Counted from the stretch's first letter, positions 8,980-18,470 are shown. The stretch is DNA of 48,701 bases from Burkholderiales bacterium (GCA_011391155.1 JAABRA010000022.1:1-48701), one strand, 5' to 3'. Translations and numbers: made by a program. Notes: generated by a model from the letters alone, not told the origin.

Positions 8980-9525
8980 CTATTGTCCACCGCCAGCGGT
9001 GTCCATCCGGTCATGCCAGGCATCCAGGCGAATATCGACCTCCTGGGCGAACCGCTCAATGAACATCAAGGCCCTGACCTGCGCGACGGCCTGTTCAAAA
9101 TCCTGCGCCTGGTCGATCATCGCGCCACAGGTCTGCAGGCTGGCACGGCGCGACTGCGCAACCGCTTCCGCCAGTTCCTCGAGTTCAGCAAGCTCGCAGG
9201 CATCCTCCAGCGCCTCCCGCCATTCCATTTGCTGCATCAGGAACGCCGCCGGCATGGCGGTGTTGTTCTCGGCATTCACCGGGGCGCCGTTCAACTCGCA
9301 CAGGTATGCCGCGCGTTTAAGGGGGTCCTTCAGCCGCTGGTAGGCCTCATTGACGCGCACCGACCACTGCATGGCGACCCGCTGCGCCGCGCCGCCCTGT
9401 GCGGCAAAACGATCAGGATGCGCTTCGCGCTGCAGTTCCTTCCAGCGAGCGTCCAGCACGTCGCGATCCTGCGCAAACTGCTGGGGAATGCCAAAGAGCT
9501 CGAAATCATTGGATTGCAGGTTCAT
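8980..9525 (-). CDS. hscB: Fe-S assembly J-domain co-chaperone HscB
   Basis: A 181-residue co-chaperone that brings IscU to HscA and stimulates its ATPase. The N-terminal J domain has the H-P-D motif in E-A-H-P-D-R-F near residue 35; the C-terminal helical domain that binds IscU follows. ATG 9525 (M-N-L-Q-S-N-D-F-E-L-F-G) is chosen because homologues begin at the F-x-L-F-G segment. An in-frame ATG at 9549 would add eight residues, and neither has a strong ribosome-binding site. It is in the standard isc position between iscA and hscA. Confidence 0.95.
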   Translation of the reverse strand: MNLQSNDFELFGIPQQFAQDRDVLDARWKELQREAHPDRFAAQGGAAQRVAMQWSVRVNEAYQRLKDPLKRAAYLCELNGAPVNAENNTAMPAAFLMQQMEWREALEDACELAELEELAEAVAQSRRASLQTCGAMIDQAQDFEQAVAQVRALMFIERFAQEVDIRLDAWHDRMDTAGGGQ

Positions 9526-9582
9526 ATCAATAAAAAGCCGCCAGGACATGACGCGCTGGCGGCCCCCCTGGACGCGGGATCA

Positions 9583-9906
9583 TCACACCCGAAAACTTTC
9601 TCCACAACCACAACGGTCGCGTTCGTTCGGATTGTTGAACCGGAAGCCTTCATTCAAGCCTTCACGGACGAAGTCGAGCTCAGTGCCGTCGATGTAAGCC
9701 AGACTTTTGGGATCAATCAGCACCTTCACGCCGTGGCCCTCGAATACCAGATCTTCCGGCGCTATTTCGTCCACGTACTCGAGCTTGTAGGCCATCCCGG
9801 AGCAACCCGTGGTCTTGACGCCCAGGCGTACCCCTACGCCATTGCCGCGCTTGGCCAGGTAACGGGTCACGTGCCGGGCGGCAGCTTCTGTCAATGTCAC
9901 AGCCAT
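9583..9906 (-). CDS. iscA: Fe-S cluster assembly protein IscA (A-type carrier)
   Basis: A 107-residue A-type carrier that accepts Fe or Fe-S clusters and passes them to apoproteins. The three conserved cysteines are C35 (T-G-C-S-G-M) and C99/C101 (C-G-C-G-E-S-F) near the C-terminus. ATG 9906 gives the family N-terminus [10 protein letters not shown]; longer in-frame extensions overlap iscU. It starts 13 bases after iscU. Confidence 0.97.
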   Translation of the reverse strand: MAVTLTEAAARHVTRYLAKRGNGVGVRLGVKTTGCSGMAYKLEYVDEIAPEDLVFEGHGVKVLIDPKSLAYIDGTELDFVREGLNEGFRFNNPNERDRCGCGESFRV

Positions 9907-9919
9907 GTCGATGCCAGTC

Positions 9920-10306
9920 TCAGTGGGTGTGCTTCTTCTTGTAGTCGTCCACGGCCGCCTTGATGGCATCCTCTGCAAGAATCGAGCAGTGGATCTTCAC
10001 CGGGGGAAGCGCCAGTTCTTCGGCGATCTGGCTGTTTTTAAGCGCCGCCGCCTCGTCCAGGGTTTTTCCCTTGACCCATTCGGTCACGAGTGAACTGGAC
10101 GCAATCGCGGAGCCGCAACCGTAGGTCTTGAAACGCGCGTCCTCGATCACGCCCGTGACCGGGTTGACCTTGATCTGGAGCTTCATCACATCGCCGCAGG
10201 CCGGCGCACCGACCATGCCGGTACCCACCGAATCGTCACCCTTGTCGAAGGAGCCGACGTTGCGCGGATTTTCGTAGTGCTCGACAACTTTTTCAGAATA
10301 TGCCAT
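9920..10306 (-). CDS. iscU: Fe-S cluster scaffold protein IscU
   Basis: A 128-residue scaffold on which IscS-derived sulfur and iron are assembled. The ligands C37, C64, H106 and C107 and the HscA-recognition motif L-P-P-V-K at 100-104 are all present. ATG 10306 is supported by GAGGT seven bases upstream and by the family N-terminus [11 protein letters not shown]. The gap of 22 bases from iscS is typical. Confidence 0.98.
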   Translation of the reverse strand: MAYSEKVVEHYENPRNVGSFDKGDDSVGTGMVGAPACGDVMKLQIKVNPVTGVIEDARFKTYGCGSAIASSSLVTEWVKGKTLDEAAALKNSQIAEELALPPVKIHCSILAEDAIKAAVDDYKKKHTH

Positions 10307-10328
10307 TGGGTTTACCTCGTTGAATGAA

Positions 10329-11549
10329 TCAGTGAGCGGTCCACTGGATGGTGGAAATGTCGATGCCATCCTGATACATCTCCCACAGGGGGCTCAAATC
10401 ACGCAGTTTTCCCACGTTTTGCCGGATCGTATCGATGGCGTAGTCAATTTCTTCCTCGGTGGTCCAGCGGCCGATCGTCATGCGCAGGCTGCTGTGGGCG
10501 AGTTCGTCGCTGCGACCCAAGGCACGCAGGACGTAGCTGGGCTCAAGCGACGCCGACGTGCAGGCCGAGCCGGACGACACCGCCAAGCCCTTGATACCCA
10601 TGATGAGTGATTCGCCTTCGACGAAGTTGAAGCTCATGTTCAGGTTCTGCATCACGCGCTGCGTGGGATGACCGTTGAGGAAGACCTGCTCGACATCCTT
10701 CAGCCCATTGATCAGGCGATCATGCAGGGCCTTGGCCTTGGCGTTGTCCTGAGCCATCTCCAGCTTCGCAAGACGGAACGCTTCACCCATGCCCACGCAC
10801 TGGTGCGTCGGCAGCGTGCCCGAGCGCATGCCGCGCTCGTGACCACCCCCGTGCATCTGTGCTTCCAGCCGCACGCGTGGCTTGCGTCGCACGTAAAGCG
10901 CCCCGATACCTTTGGGGCCATAGGTCTTGTGCGATGCCAGGCTCATCAGGTCCACCGGCAGCGTCTTGAGGTCGATATCCACCTTGCCAGTTGCCTGGGC
11001 AGCGTCCACATGGAAAAAGATGCCCTTCTCGCGGCACAGCGCGCCAATGGCCGGGATATCCTGGATCACGCCGATTTCGTTGTTCACGAACATCACGCTG
11101 ATCAGGATGGTGTCGGGCCGGATCGCCGCCTTGAGGACGTCGAAATTCAGCAGGCCGTCCTCCTGCACGTCCAGGTAGCTGACCTCGAAGCCCTGGCGCT
11201 CGAGTTCACGCATGGTGTCGAGCACGGCCTTGTGCTCGGTCTTGACCGTGATCAGATGCTTGCCTTTGCTCTTGTAGAAGTGGGCAGCACCCTTGAGCGC
11301 CAGGTTGTTCGATTCAGTGGCGCCACTCGTCCAGACGATTTCACGCGGGTCGGCGCCAATCAGGTCCGCCACCTGCTCACGGGCCTTTTCAACAGCGGCT
11401 TCAGCTTCCCAGCCCCATGCGTGGCTACGCGACGCCGGGTTGCCAAAATGCTCACGCAGCCAGGGGATCATGGCATCCACCACACGGGGGTCGCACGGGT
11501 TCGTGGCGCCGTAGTCCATGTAAATCGGAAAATGCGGGGTCGTGTCCAT
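10329..11549 (-). CDS. iscS: Cysteine desulfurase IscS
   Basis: A PLP enzyme of about 406 residues that takes sulfur from cysteine as a persulfide for Fe-S clusters and tRNA thiolation. The PLP lysine is in [11 protein letters not shown] and the mobile catalytic-Cys loop is [15 protein letters not shown] 11549 ([12 protein letters not shown]) is preferred over TTG 11561. The C-terminus, ending in S-T-I-Q-W-T-A-H, is the IscU-contacting tail. The gene lies 50 bases downstream of iscR. Confidence 0.97.
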   Translation of the reverse strand: MDTTPHFPIYMDYGATNPCDPRVVDAMIPWLREHFGNPASRSHAWGWEAEAAVEKAREQVADLIGADPREIVWTSGATESNNLALKGAAHFYKSKGKHLITVKTEHKAVLDTMRELERQGFEVSYLDVQEDGLLNFDVLKAAIRPDTILISVMFVNNEIGVIQDIPAIGALCREKGIFFHVDAAQATGKVDIDLKTLPVDLMSLASHKTYGPKGIGALYVRRKPRVRLEAQMHGGGHERGMRSGTLPTHQCVGMGEAFRLAKLEMAQDNAKAKALHDRLINGLKDVEQVFLNGHPTQRVMQNLNMSFNFVEGESLIMGIKGLAVSSGSACTSASLEPSYVLRALGRSDELAHSSLRMTIGRWTTEEEIDYAIDTIRQNVGKLRDLSPLWEMYQDGIDISTIQWTAH

Positions 11550-11599
11550 AAGTTGACTCAAGATATGGTTGATTGAAGAAGAACTCGGAGCGTTGCCCC

Positions 11600-12136
11600 T
11601 CAGGATTTGGCGAAGGCATTGCCAAGCGCGAAAACGGAATTCGGGGCGTTGACCCGAACCGCTTTTGACACCGGCATGCTATGGATCGCCCGCTTGACGG
11701 CGGGCTTGTCCTCGATCTGCACGCCCTTGGCCAATTGATCATCCACAAGCTTCTGCAGGCTGACCGAATCCAGAAACTCCACCATTCGCTGGTTGAGGGA
11801 TGCCCAGAGTTCATGCGTCATGCAGCGACCGGCATCGCCAAGGCAATTTTCCTTGCCACCACATTGCGTTGCATCGATCGGCTCATCCACGGACACGATG
11901 ATATCGGCTACGGTGATCTCGGAGGCCTTGCGGCCCAGTGTGTAGCCGCCACCGGGGCCCCGTGTGGACTCCACCAGCTCATGGCGCCTCAGCTTGCCGA
12001 AGAGCTGTTCGAGGTACGACAACGAAATCTGCTGCCGGTGGCTGATTGCGGCCAGCGTGACCGGGCCACTGTTCTGACGCAAGGCCAGATCGATCATGGC
12101 CGTGACGGCAAAGCGACCTTTGGTGGTGAGACGCAT
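11600..12136 (-). CDS. iscR: Fe-S-responsive transcriptional regulator IscR
   Basis: A 178-residue Rrf2-family repressor carrying a [2Fe-2S] cluster that reports cluster sufficiency and represses the isc operon. It has an N-terminal winged helix ([14 protein letters not shown]) and a wing R-G-P-G-G-G-Y. Three cysteines sit in [14 protein letters not shown], spaced x5 and x6 (E. coli has x5 and x5), followed by T-H-E-L-W. The C-terminal extension beyond residue 150 is longer than in E. coli. It heads the isc operon, with a type 1-like operator 125-150 bases upstream. Confidence 0.96.
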   Translation of the reverse strand: MRLTTKGRFAVTAMIDLALRQNSGPVTLAAISHRQQISLSYLEQLFGKLRRHELVESTRGPGGGYTLGRKASEITVADIIVSVDEPIDATQCGGKENCLGDAGRCMTHELWASLNQRMVEFLDSVSLQKLVDDQLAKGVQIEDKPAVKRAIHSMPVSKAVRVNAPNSVFALGNAFAKS

Positions 12137-12260
12137 GACAGGATCCTTCTCGATGGGTTAAGACGCTAATCAAGAAGCCCGGGGCTCCGCAGAACCGGAC
12201 TTCAGCGCACTTCGCAGCTCAGAGGGCAGCCTCGGGGGGTACGCCGCGCCGCGCGGTAAC

Positions 12261-12286
12261 GTTCTTGACTAACGTTGTCAAGTATA
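12261..12286 (-). promoter_or_regulatory. IscR type 1-like operator and candidate isc promoter
   Basis: A perfect inverted repeat CTTGAC-N7-GTCAAG lies at 12264-12282, bordered by ATA on one side, closely resembling the type 1 IscR site. On the minus strand it directly follows TGTTATACT, an extended -10-like sequence at about 12283-12291, so bound IscR would cover the start region. It lies upstream of iscR, giving the expected autoregulation. The protein-site match is inferred from known E. coli-type sites. Confidence 0.7.
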
Positions 12287-12291
12287 ACATA

Positions 12292-12331
12292 AGACCAAAT
12301 AATTTGCTCGGGTAAACAAACTGTTTGGTCT
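12292..12331. promoter_or_regulatory. Pair of AT-rich palindromes, candidate second operator of the isc promoter
   Basis: Two perfect 11-base palindromes, CAAATAATTTG at 12296-12306 and CAAACTGTTTG at 12317-12327, have centres 21 bases apart, close to two helical turns. They are framed by an outer 8-base inverted repeat (AGACCAAA at 12292, TTTGGTCT at 12324). They stand just upstream of the IscR-like site. A pair of dimers or a tetramer bound on one DNA face is the natural reading; the regulator is unknown. They do not match the type 2 IscR consensus well. Confidence 0.55.
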
Positions 12332-12370
12332 GTTATTGATCGCTACGGTCGCGCCGGTCACCAAAGTCCC

Positions 12371-14485
12371 TCAAGAACCCGGTGTGGCCTCCGTCATGGG
12401 CGCAACGTGGTCGTCTCCGGCGGCCCCAAAGGCGCGCACCTTCAACAGTGCCAATTGATCACGAACCCGGGCTGCCTTTTCAAACTCCAGGTTGCGGGCG
12501 TGTTCCAGCATCAGCTTCTCGAGTCGCTTTATTTCGCGGGATATGTCCTTTTCGGACATGTCCTCCACCATGGCGCGTTGGATTGCGTCTTGCTCCATGC
12601 GGTCAGCTTCCTTGCCGGCTTTTTCGCTGTAAACGCCATCAATCAGATCGCGCACCTGCTTGACGATACTGCGCGGCGTGATGCCGTGGGCCAGGTTGTG
12701 CGCAACCTGTCTCGTGCGCCGGCGCTCGGTCTCTCCAATCGCTCTGGCCATGGAATCGGTCATTCTGTCGGCATACAGGATCGCCCGGCCGTTCAGGTTC
12801 CGGGCGGCGCGACCTATGGTCTGGATCAGGGAGCGCTCGGATCGAAGGAACCCTTCCTTGTCGGCATCCAGTATGGCGACCAGTGAAACCTCGGGAATGT
12901 CAAGGCCTTCGCGCAACAGGTTGATTCCCACCAGCACATCGAAGGTTCCCAGCCGTAGATCCCTCAGGATCTCGACCCGCTCGACGGTGTCAATATCGCT
13001 GTGCAGGTAGCGAACCTTGACGCCGTTTTCGCTGAGGTAGTCGGTGAGTTGCTCGGCCATCCGTTTGGTAAGTGTGGTGATCAAGACTCTTTCGTGTTTA
13101 TCGGCCCGGATGCGAATTTCCTGCAGGACGTCGTCTACCTGGTGCGCGGCCGGCCGCACTTCGACCTCAGGGTCCACCAGTCCCGTCGGGCGAACCAGTT
13201 GCTCGACGACCTGACCGGCATGGTCCTTTTCCCATTGCGCCGGCGTGGCGGAAACAAAGATCGCCTGGCGCATCCGGGTCTCGAACTCCTCGAACCTGAG
13301 CGGCCGGTTGTCCAGGGCGCTCGGCAGGCGAAAACCATAGTCCACCAGGGTGGTCTTGCGCGAGCGGTCGCCGTTGTACATGCCGCCAAACTGGCCGATC
13401 AGGACATGGCTTTCGTCCAGGAACATCACAGCATCTTTTGGCAGGTAGTCGGTCAAGGTGGCCGGTGGATCGCCCGGCGCCGCGCCTGACAGGTGTCGGG
13501 TGTAGTTCTCGATGCCCTTGCAATGACCGAGTTCGCTGAGCATTTCCAGGTCAAAGCGGGTGCGCTGCTCCAGCCGCTGGGCCTCCACCAGCTTGCCCTG
13601 GCTCACAAATTCCTTCAACCGCTCCGAGAGCTCCATCTTGATGGTTTCCACCGCGGCAAGGACCTTGTCGCGCGGGGTCACGTAGTGGCTGCTGGGGTAT
13701 ACCGTGAAACGGGGAATCTTCTGCCGGATGCGACCGGTCAGGGGGTCAAACAGTTGCAAAGACTCGATTTCATCGTCGAACATTTCGACACGAATCGCCA
13801 TTTCACTGTGCTCTGCGGGAAAGATATCGATCGTGTCGCCGCGAACCCGGAACGCGCCCCGGGAAAAATCCATGTCATTGCGCTGGTACTGCATGCGGAT
13901 CAGTTGCGCGATCACGTCGCGCTGACCCAGCTTGTCCCCGACCCGCAGTGTCATGACCATCTGGTGATAGGCCTCGGGCTGGCCTATGCCGTAGATAGCC
14001 GAAACCGTGGCCACGATCACCACATCGCGCCGCTCCAGGATGCTCTTGGTGCAGGACAGCCGCATCTGCTCGATGTGCTCGTTGATGGCCGAGTCCTTCT
14101 CGATGAACAGATCGCGCTGCGGCACGTAGGCCTCGGGCTGGTAGTAGTCGTAGTAACTGACGAAATACTCCACCGCGTTGTTCGGGAAAAACTCCCGAAA
14201 CTCGCTGTAGAGCTGCGCCGCCAGCGTCTTGTTGGGCGCAAAAACGATGGCCGGACGCCCCAGGCGGGCGATCACATTGGCCATGGTGAAGGTCTTGCCG
14301 GACCCGGTGACGCCCAGCAAGGTCTGGAATACCTCGCCATCGTTTACGCCCTCGACCAGCTTGTCGATAGCTGCGGGCTGGTCGCCGGCCGGCGGGTACG
14401 GCTGGTAAAGATCGAATGGCGACCCGGGGTAACGAACGAATGTGCCTTCTGTGGCTTCAGGCGTAACGGCGATGACTTCTTGCAT
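12371..14485 (-). CDS. uvrB: Excinuclease ABC subunit B
   Basis: A 704-residue DNA-damage recognition helicase of nucleotide excision repair. The sequence shows Walker A (G-V-T-G-S-G-K-T), the damage-probing beta-hairpin [12 protein letters not shown], the D-E-S-H box, motif [11 protein letters not shown] and a C-terminal UVR domain (I-K-R-L-E-K-L-M...[10 protein letters not shown]) that binds UvrC. The length is slightly above the enteric protein because of short terminal extensions. No LexA box of the CTGT-N8-ACAG type is visible upstream, so SOS control as in E. coli is not supported here. It is divergent from the aminotransferase gene. Confidence 0.98.
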   Translation of the reverse strand: MQEVIAVTPEATEGTFVRYPGSPFDLYQPYPPAGDQPAAIDKLVEGVNDGEVFQTLLGVTGSGKTFTMANVIARLGRPAIVFAPNKTLAAQLYSEFREFFPNNAVEYFVSYYDYYQPEAYVPQRDLFIEKDSAINEHIEQMRLSCTKSILERRDVVIVATVSAIYGIGQPEAYHQMVMTLRVGDKLGQRDVIAQLIRMQYQRNDMDFSRGAFRVRGDTIDIFPAEHSEMAIRVEMFDDEIESLQLFDPLTGRIRQKIPRFTVYPSSHYVTPRDKVLAAVETIKMELSERLKEFVSQGKLVEAQRLEQRTRFDLEMLSELGHCKGIENYTRHLSGAAPGDPPATLTDYLPKDAVMFLDESHVLIGQFGGMYNGDRSRKTTLVDYGFRLPSALDNRPLRFEEFETRMRQAIFVSATPAQWEKDHAGQVVEQLVRPTGLVDPEVEVRPAAHQVDDVLQEIRIRADKHERVLITTLTKRMAEQLTDYLSENGVKVRYLHSDIDTVERVEILRDLRLGTFDVLVGINLLREGLDIPEVSLVAILDADKEGFLRSERSLIQTIGRAARNLNGRAILYADRMTDSMARAIGETERRRTRQVAHNLAHGITPRSIVKQVRDLIDGVYSEKAGKEADRMEQDAIQRAMVEDMSEKDISREIKRLEKLMLEHARNLEFEKAARVRDQLALLKVRAFGAAGDDHVAPMTEATPGS

Positions 14486-14591
14486 GAGGGAAAACCCGAA
14501 ACCGGTACAACGGCCCGTTAAAATTGCGAACAGCCTCGTAGGCTACATCAGCCCGGAAATATTTGCCCGCCCTCTCCTCCAAGGACTCTCC

Positions 14592-15788
14592 ATGTCTCTC
14601 TTTACTGCTGTCGAAATGGCGCCCCGCGACCCGATTCTGGGTTTGAACGAGCAATTTAACGCCGACACGAACCCGAACAAGGTCAACCTTGGCGTAGGCG
14701 TGTATTTCGACGACCAAGGCAAGTTGCCACTCCTGGAGTGCGTGAAGGCCGCTGAAAAAGCCATGATGGACAAGCCCTCGGCGCGTGGTTACCTGCCCAT
14801 TGACGGCATTGCCGCCTATGACGCCGCCGTGAAAAGCCTGGTTTTTGGCGGAGACAGCGAAGTCGTGAAGAACGGCCGGGTGGCCACGATTCAGGGCATT
14901 GGCGGTACGGGCGGCCTGAAGATCGGCGCGGATTTCCTCAAGAAACTCAAACCCAACGCCACGGTGCTGATCTCTGACCCAAGTTGGGAAAACCATCGCG
15001 CGCTGTTCACCAGCGCCGGTTTCACGGTCGAGGCCTACCGTTACTACGATGCCGCCCAACGCGGCATTGACTTCGACGGCATGCTGGCCGACCTGAGCGC
15101 CGCGGCACCCGGCACCATCGTGCTCCTGCACGCCTGCTGCCACAACCCTACAGGCTACGACATCACGGCCGCCCAGTGGGACCAGGTCATCGCCGCCGTC
15201 AAGGCACAGGGCCTGGTCCCGTTCCTCGACATGGCGTACCAGGGCTTTGGCTATGGCATCGCTGAAGACGGCGCCGTGATCGGCAAGTTCGTTGCCGCCG
15301 GCCTCGATTTTTTCGTCTCCACCTCGTTCAGCAAGAGCTTCAGCCTTTACGGCGAGCGCGTCGGCGCCCTGTCGGTGGTCTGCGAGAGCGCGGACGAAGC
15401 CAGCCGCGTGCTCAGCCAGCTCAAGATCGTCATCCGCACCAACTACTCCAACCCGCCGATTCATGGCGGAGCGGTCGTGGCTGCGGTGCTCGGCAACCCC
15501 GCGCTTCGCGCCCTGTGGGAAAAGGAGCTGGCGGAGATGCGCGTACGCATCAAGGCGATGCGCCAGAAACTGGTCGATGGTCTGAGGGCGGCCGGAGTTC
15601 AGCAGGACATGAGCTTCATCACCAGCCAGATTGGCATGTTCAGTTACTCGGGTCTGACCAAAGACCAGATGGTGCGGCTGCGCAATGAGTTCGGTGTCTA
15701 TGGCACGGATACGGGGCGCATGTGCGTGGCCGCGCTCAACAGCAAGAACATCGACTATGTCTGCAACGCCATTGCGAAAGTGATCTGA
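14592..15788 (+). CDS. tyrB: Aromatic-amino-acid/aspartate aminotransferase (fold type I PLP enzyme)
   Basis: A 398-residue class I aminotransferase transferring amino groups between aromatic amino acids or aspartate and 2-oxoacids in the cytoplasm. The PLP lysine is in S-T-S-F-S-K-S-F-S-L-Y-G-E-R, with N-P-T-G (C-C-H-N-P-T-G-Y) and D-M-A-Y-Q-G-F-G preceding it, and the carboxylate-binding Arg is in T-G-R-M-C-V-A-A-L near the end. ATG 14592 has AAGGA about seven bases upstream and gives the family N-terminus; earlier in-frame starts lack both. Substrate preference between aspartate and aromatic acids cannot be fixed by eye. Confidence 0.93.
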   Translation: MSLFTAVEMAPRDPILGLNEQFNADTNPNKVNLGVGVYFDDQGKLPLLECVKAAEKAMMDKPSARGYLPIDGIAAYDAAVKSLVFGGDSEVVKNGRVATIQGIGGTGGLKIGADFLKKLKPNATVLISDPSWENHRALFTSAGFTVEAYRYYDAAQRGIDFDGMLADLSAAAPGTIVLLHACCHNPTGYDITAAQWDQVIAAVKAQGLVPFLDMAYQGFGYGIAEDGAVIGKFVAAGLDFFVSTSFSKSFSLYGERVGALSVVCESADEASRVLSQLKIVIRTNYSNPPIHGGAVVAAVLGNPALRALWEKELAEMRVRIKAMRQKLVDGLRAAGVQQDMSFITSQIGMFSYSGLTKDQMVRLRNEFGVYGTDTGRMCVAALNSKNIDYVCNAIAKVI

Positions 15789-15923
15789 TCGCCGACTGAC
15801 GGTCCGTCGCCCGAGTCCTGTCACCACTGAACCGGGGGTCGCACAGGTGACCCCGATGCGGGGATTTCTGTCGCCGGTGCAACCCGGAACATGGGGCCGG
15901 CGCAATAATGCGCGGTAGTAACG

Positions 15924-15937
15924 TTGACTTACGTCAA
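15924..15937. promoter_or_regulatory. Perfect FNR/CRP-superfamily-type dyad upstream of phaZ
   Basis: TTGAC-TTAC-GTCAA is a perfect 14-base dyad with the spacing of FNR/ANR/DNR sites. The 291-base gap between the aminotransferase and phaZ also holds an inverted GGGGTC...GACCCC near 15834-15855 and a TATATT -10-like box at 16034-16039. The dyad is about 115 bases upstream of the start implied by that box, far for a classical activator site, so the binding protein and target promoter are uncertain. Confidence 0.45.
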
Positions 15938-16079
15938 ACCAGTCACGCCCAGCTTTCACGAAGGTGACAGGGAATGCCCGGACGCCACTCGTTTTTGGTA
16001 GTTTTGCCCCATGCCAAACCGCTGAACACCTGTTATATTGCACTGCACCATTTCTCAGTTAACCCGGAAGAGAGTCATC

Positions 16080-17726
16080 ATGCTTTATCAGATCTACGAA
16101 AACCAACGCTCCCTGATGGAGCCTTTCACCGATCTGGCGCAGTTTGCCTCCAAGGCGTTTGGCAATACCCAGTCGCTGCTGGGGAAAAACCCTTTGGCGC
16201 AACGCATTTCGGCGGGCTACGATTTGCTGCACCGCCTGGGGAAGGACTACGAAAAGCCGGAGTTCGGCCTGCGCACCATCGACGTGGACGGGGTCGAAAT
16301 TGCCATCCATGAACGCATTGAACTCAGCAAGCCGTTTTGTGAGCTCCGTCGATTCAAGCGTTTCAGCGACGATCCCGCCACCCTGGCGAAGCTGAAGGAT
16401 CAACCCGCGGTCTTGATCGTTGCGCCACTTTCCGGCCACTATGCGACCCTCCTGCGCGATACCGTCAAGACCATGCTCAAGGACCACAAGGTCTACATCA
16501 CCGATTGGAAAAACGCCCGCCTGGTCCCCTTGTCGGAGGGTGAATTCCATCTGGATGACTACGTGAACTACGTGCAGGACTTCATCCGGCATCTCCAGGG
16601 CATCTACGGCAATTGCCACGTGATGAGTGTCTGCCAGCCGACGGTGCCGGTGCTGGCCGCCGTGGCCCTGATGGCCACCCGGGGCGAGCTTACGCCCTTG
16701 ACCATGACCATGATGGGCGGTCCGATCGATGCCCGCCGGTCGCCCACAGCGGTCAACAACCTGGCCATGAACAAGAGCCATAGCTGGTTTGAAAAGAATG
16801 TGATTTATCGCGTTCCCAGCAACTTCCCCGGTGCTGGCCGGCGCGTGTACCCGGGCTTCCTGCAGTACACCGGCTTCGTGGCGATGAACCCGAGCAACCA
16901 TGCGCGCAGTCACTACGACTACTTCAAGGATCTGATCAAGGGTGACGACGCCAGCACGGAGGCGCACCGCAAGTTCTATGACGAGTACAACGCGGTGCTC
17001 GACATGGACGCCAACTACTACCTGCAGACGATCAAGGTCGTTTTCCAGGACTTCAGCCTCGTCAACGGCACCTGGGACGTCAAGAGCGTCGATGGCAAAC
17101 TGGAGCGCGTGCGACCGCAGGACATCACCCACACGGCGCTGTTCTCGGTGGAAGGGGAACTCGACGATATTTCGGGCTCTGGACAGACCGAGGCGGTTCA
17201 CAGCATCTGCAGCGGGGTGGTGAACTCCGCCCAGAAACACCTGACCGTTGAAGGCGCGGGACACTATGGCATCTTCAGCGGTCGTCGCTGGCGTGAAATG
17301 GTGTATCCACAGGTCAAGGCGTTCATCCTCGCGCACCAGCCCGCACCCGCTGGGGCAAGGCCGCTGGACGACGCAAGCCGGGTTGCTCCGGCTGCCGTCC
17401 GGACGCCACCGCCCCAAAAGGTGGAGACCGCCCGGAGACCAAAGGCGGCCGTGAAGCTGTCCACCTTGGTCAAACCTGCCCCGCAAGCGTCCGCGCCCGT
17501 CATTTCCGAGCCGGTTGCCGTTGCGCCGACCGCGACCCCGGAGCATGAAACCGTGGCGAAGAAGTCACCGGCCCGGGCCAAACCCCCTGTTGCCAGCAAG
17601 GCCATCACCGCCGCGCCGCCCAGGGCTGAGGTCCAGGCGACGCTTGCGGCGCAGGCCCGACGCCGTAAAAGTGATGGCACCCCAGCAATGCCCGCGCGGG
17701 CGGGGAAAGTCACCCGCGGCAAGTAA
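16080..17726 (+). CDS. phaZ: Intracellular polyhydroxyalkanoate depolymerase with basic Ala/Pro/Lys-rich tail
   Basis: A 548-residue protein. Residues 1-418 match the intracellular PHB depolymerase family that mobilises storage granules: the nucleophile is Cys185 in S-V-C-Q-P-T-V-P (a lipase-box-like site with Cys), and the C-terminal G-A-G-H-Y-G-I-F-S-G-R-R carries the likely catalytic His. Residues 419-548 are an added low-complexity tail rich in Ala, Pro, Lys and Arg (R-R-P-K-A-A-V-K, K-K-S-P-A-R-A-K, A-R-R-R-K) like histone H1 or the tails of granule-DNA linker proteins. ATG 16080 follows GGAAGAGAG. An FNR-type dyad lies upstream. The catalytic assignment is firm; the tail's role is inferred. 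Confidence 0.9.
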   Translation: MLYQIYENQRSLMEPFTDLAQFASKAFGNTQSLLGKNPLAQRISAGYDLLHRLGKDYEKPEFGLRTIDVDGVEIAIHERIELSKPFCELRRFKRFSDDPATLAKLKDQPAVLIVAPLSGHYATLLRDTVKTMLKDHKVYITDWKNARLVPLSEGEFHLDDYVNYVQDFIRHLQGIYGNCHVMSVCQPTVPVLAAVALMATRGELTPLTMTMMGGPIDARRSPTAVNNLAMNKSHSWFEKNVIYRVPSNFPGAGRRVYPGFLQYTGFVAMNPSNHARSHYDYFKDLIKGDDASTEAHRKFYDEYNAVLDMDANYYLQTIKVVFQDFSLVNGTWDVKSVDGKLERVRPQDITHTALFSVEGELDDISGSGQTEAVHSICSGVVNSAQKHLTVEGAGHYGIFSGRRWREMVYPQVKAFILAHQPAPAGARPLDDASRVAPAAVRTPPPQKVETARRPKAAVKLSTLVKPAPQASAPVISEPVAVAPTATPEHETVAKKSPARAKPPVASKAITAAPPRAEVQATLAAQARRRKSDGTPAMPARAGKVTRGK

Positions 17727-17743
17727 GGGCCCGGGCGGTTGCC

Positions 17744-18424
17744 TTGACTCCCCGGTCTGATCTGGCGTCGCGCCTGAACGACGCCCTGCCCCAAACGCAG
17801 TGCACACGCTGCGGATTCCCGGATTGCCTGGCCTATGCCCACGCCATGGCAGCCGGCGAGGCAGATTGCAACCAGTGCCCGCCCGGCGGCGCCGAGGGCG
17901 TAGCGCGTCTGTCGGCATTGACCAGCCAGCCCGCGTTGGCACTGAATCCCGCCAACGGTGCAGAAGGTCCCCGGGGAATGGCCGTGATTGACGAAGACTG
18001 GTGTATTGGCTGCACCTTGTGCATCGCGGTCTGTCCGACGGATGCCATCATGGGTAGCAACAAACTGATGCATACGGTGATCGAGGCATATTGCACCGGC
18101 TGCGAACTCTGCCTTCCAGTGTGTCCGGTCGACTGCATTCAGATGGAAAACGCCAGCGGTAAACGGACCGGCTGGGCGGCCTGGTCTCAGGAAGCAGCGT
18201 CACTCGCCCGGAATAGATATCAATTTCATAGCTACAAACAACGGCGCGACGCTGGGGAGGCTGCGAAAAAGCTTGAAAACAAGGCCGAAAGGAAGCTGGC
18301 AGACTTGCCCGCCCACTCGCACCACACCGACCCGGAAATTCTCGACAGGAAGCGCCTGACCATCGAAGCGGCACTGGCGCGGGCACGCGCCAGGAATGCG
18401 GCAGGCCAAGGCCCGCCTGATTAA
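17744..18424 (+). CDS. rnfB: RnfB-like iron-sulfur protein
   Basis: A 226-residue protein related to RnfB/RsxB, the electron-entry subunit of Rnf complexes. It has an N-terminal four-Cys cluster domain (C20-x2-C23-x4-C28 and C42/C45 region) followed by two [4Fe-4S] motifs, C-I-G-C-T-L-C-I-A-V-C-P and C-T-G-C-E-L-C-L-P-V-C-P, then a charged helical C-terminus. The membrane anchor of true RnfB is missing and no other rnf genes are nearby. The start is TTG 17744, 17 bases after phaZ; no better start exists upstream of the first Cys cluster. It may serve as a soluble ferredoxin hub, possibly for the neighbouring Kor system. A dispersed repeat lies in its 3' part at 18224-18270. Confidence 0.85.
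   Translation: MTPRSDLASRLNDALPQTQCTRCGFPDCLAYAHAMAAGEADCNQCPPGGAEGVARLSALTSQPALALNPANGAEGPRGMAVIDEDWCIGCTLCIAVCPTDAIMGSNKLMHTVIEAYCTGCELCLPVCPVDCIQMENASGKRTGWAAWSQEAASLARNRYQFHSYKQRRDAGEAAKKLENKAERKLADLPAHSHHTDPEILDRKRLTIEAALARARARNAAGQGPPD
18224..18270 (+). repeat. Dispersed 47-base repeat, copy 2 (inside rnfB)
   Basis: TTTCATAGCTAC at the start and GCGACGCTGGGGAGG in the middle align with the other copies; the end is diverged. It lies in frame in the part of RnfB coding for H-S-Y-K-Q-R-R-D-A-G-E-A-A, AT-rich compared with flanking codons. Confidence 0.45.
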
Positions 18425-18470
18425 CCCACGTTCACAGGTCTGCGCGAGACGCCGTCCGACTGCCCCCCGT

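Noticed and set aside
15834-15855. GGGGTC...GACCCC inverted repeat after the aminotransferase as a terminator
   Set aside because: The stem is only six pairs and is not followed by a T run.
14457-16043. 528-codon open frame on the minus strand opposite the aminotransferase
   Set aside because: Antisense shadow of a high-GC gene: rich in His, Arg, Val and Ala with no domain, while the plus-strand aminotransferase has full-length motifs.
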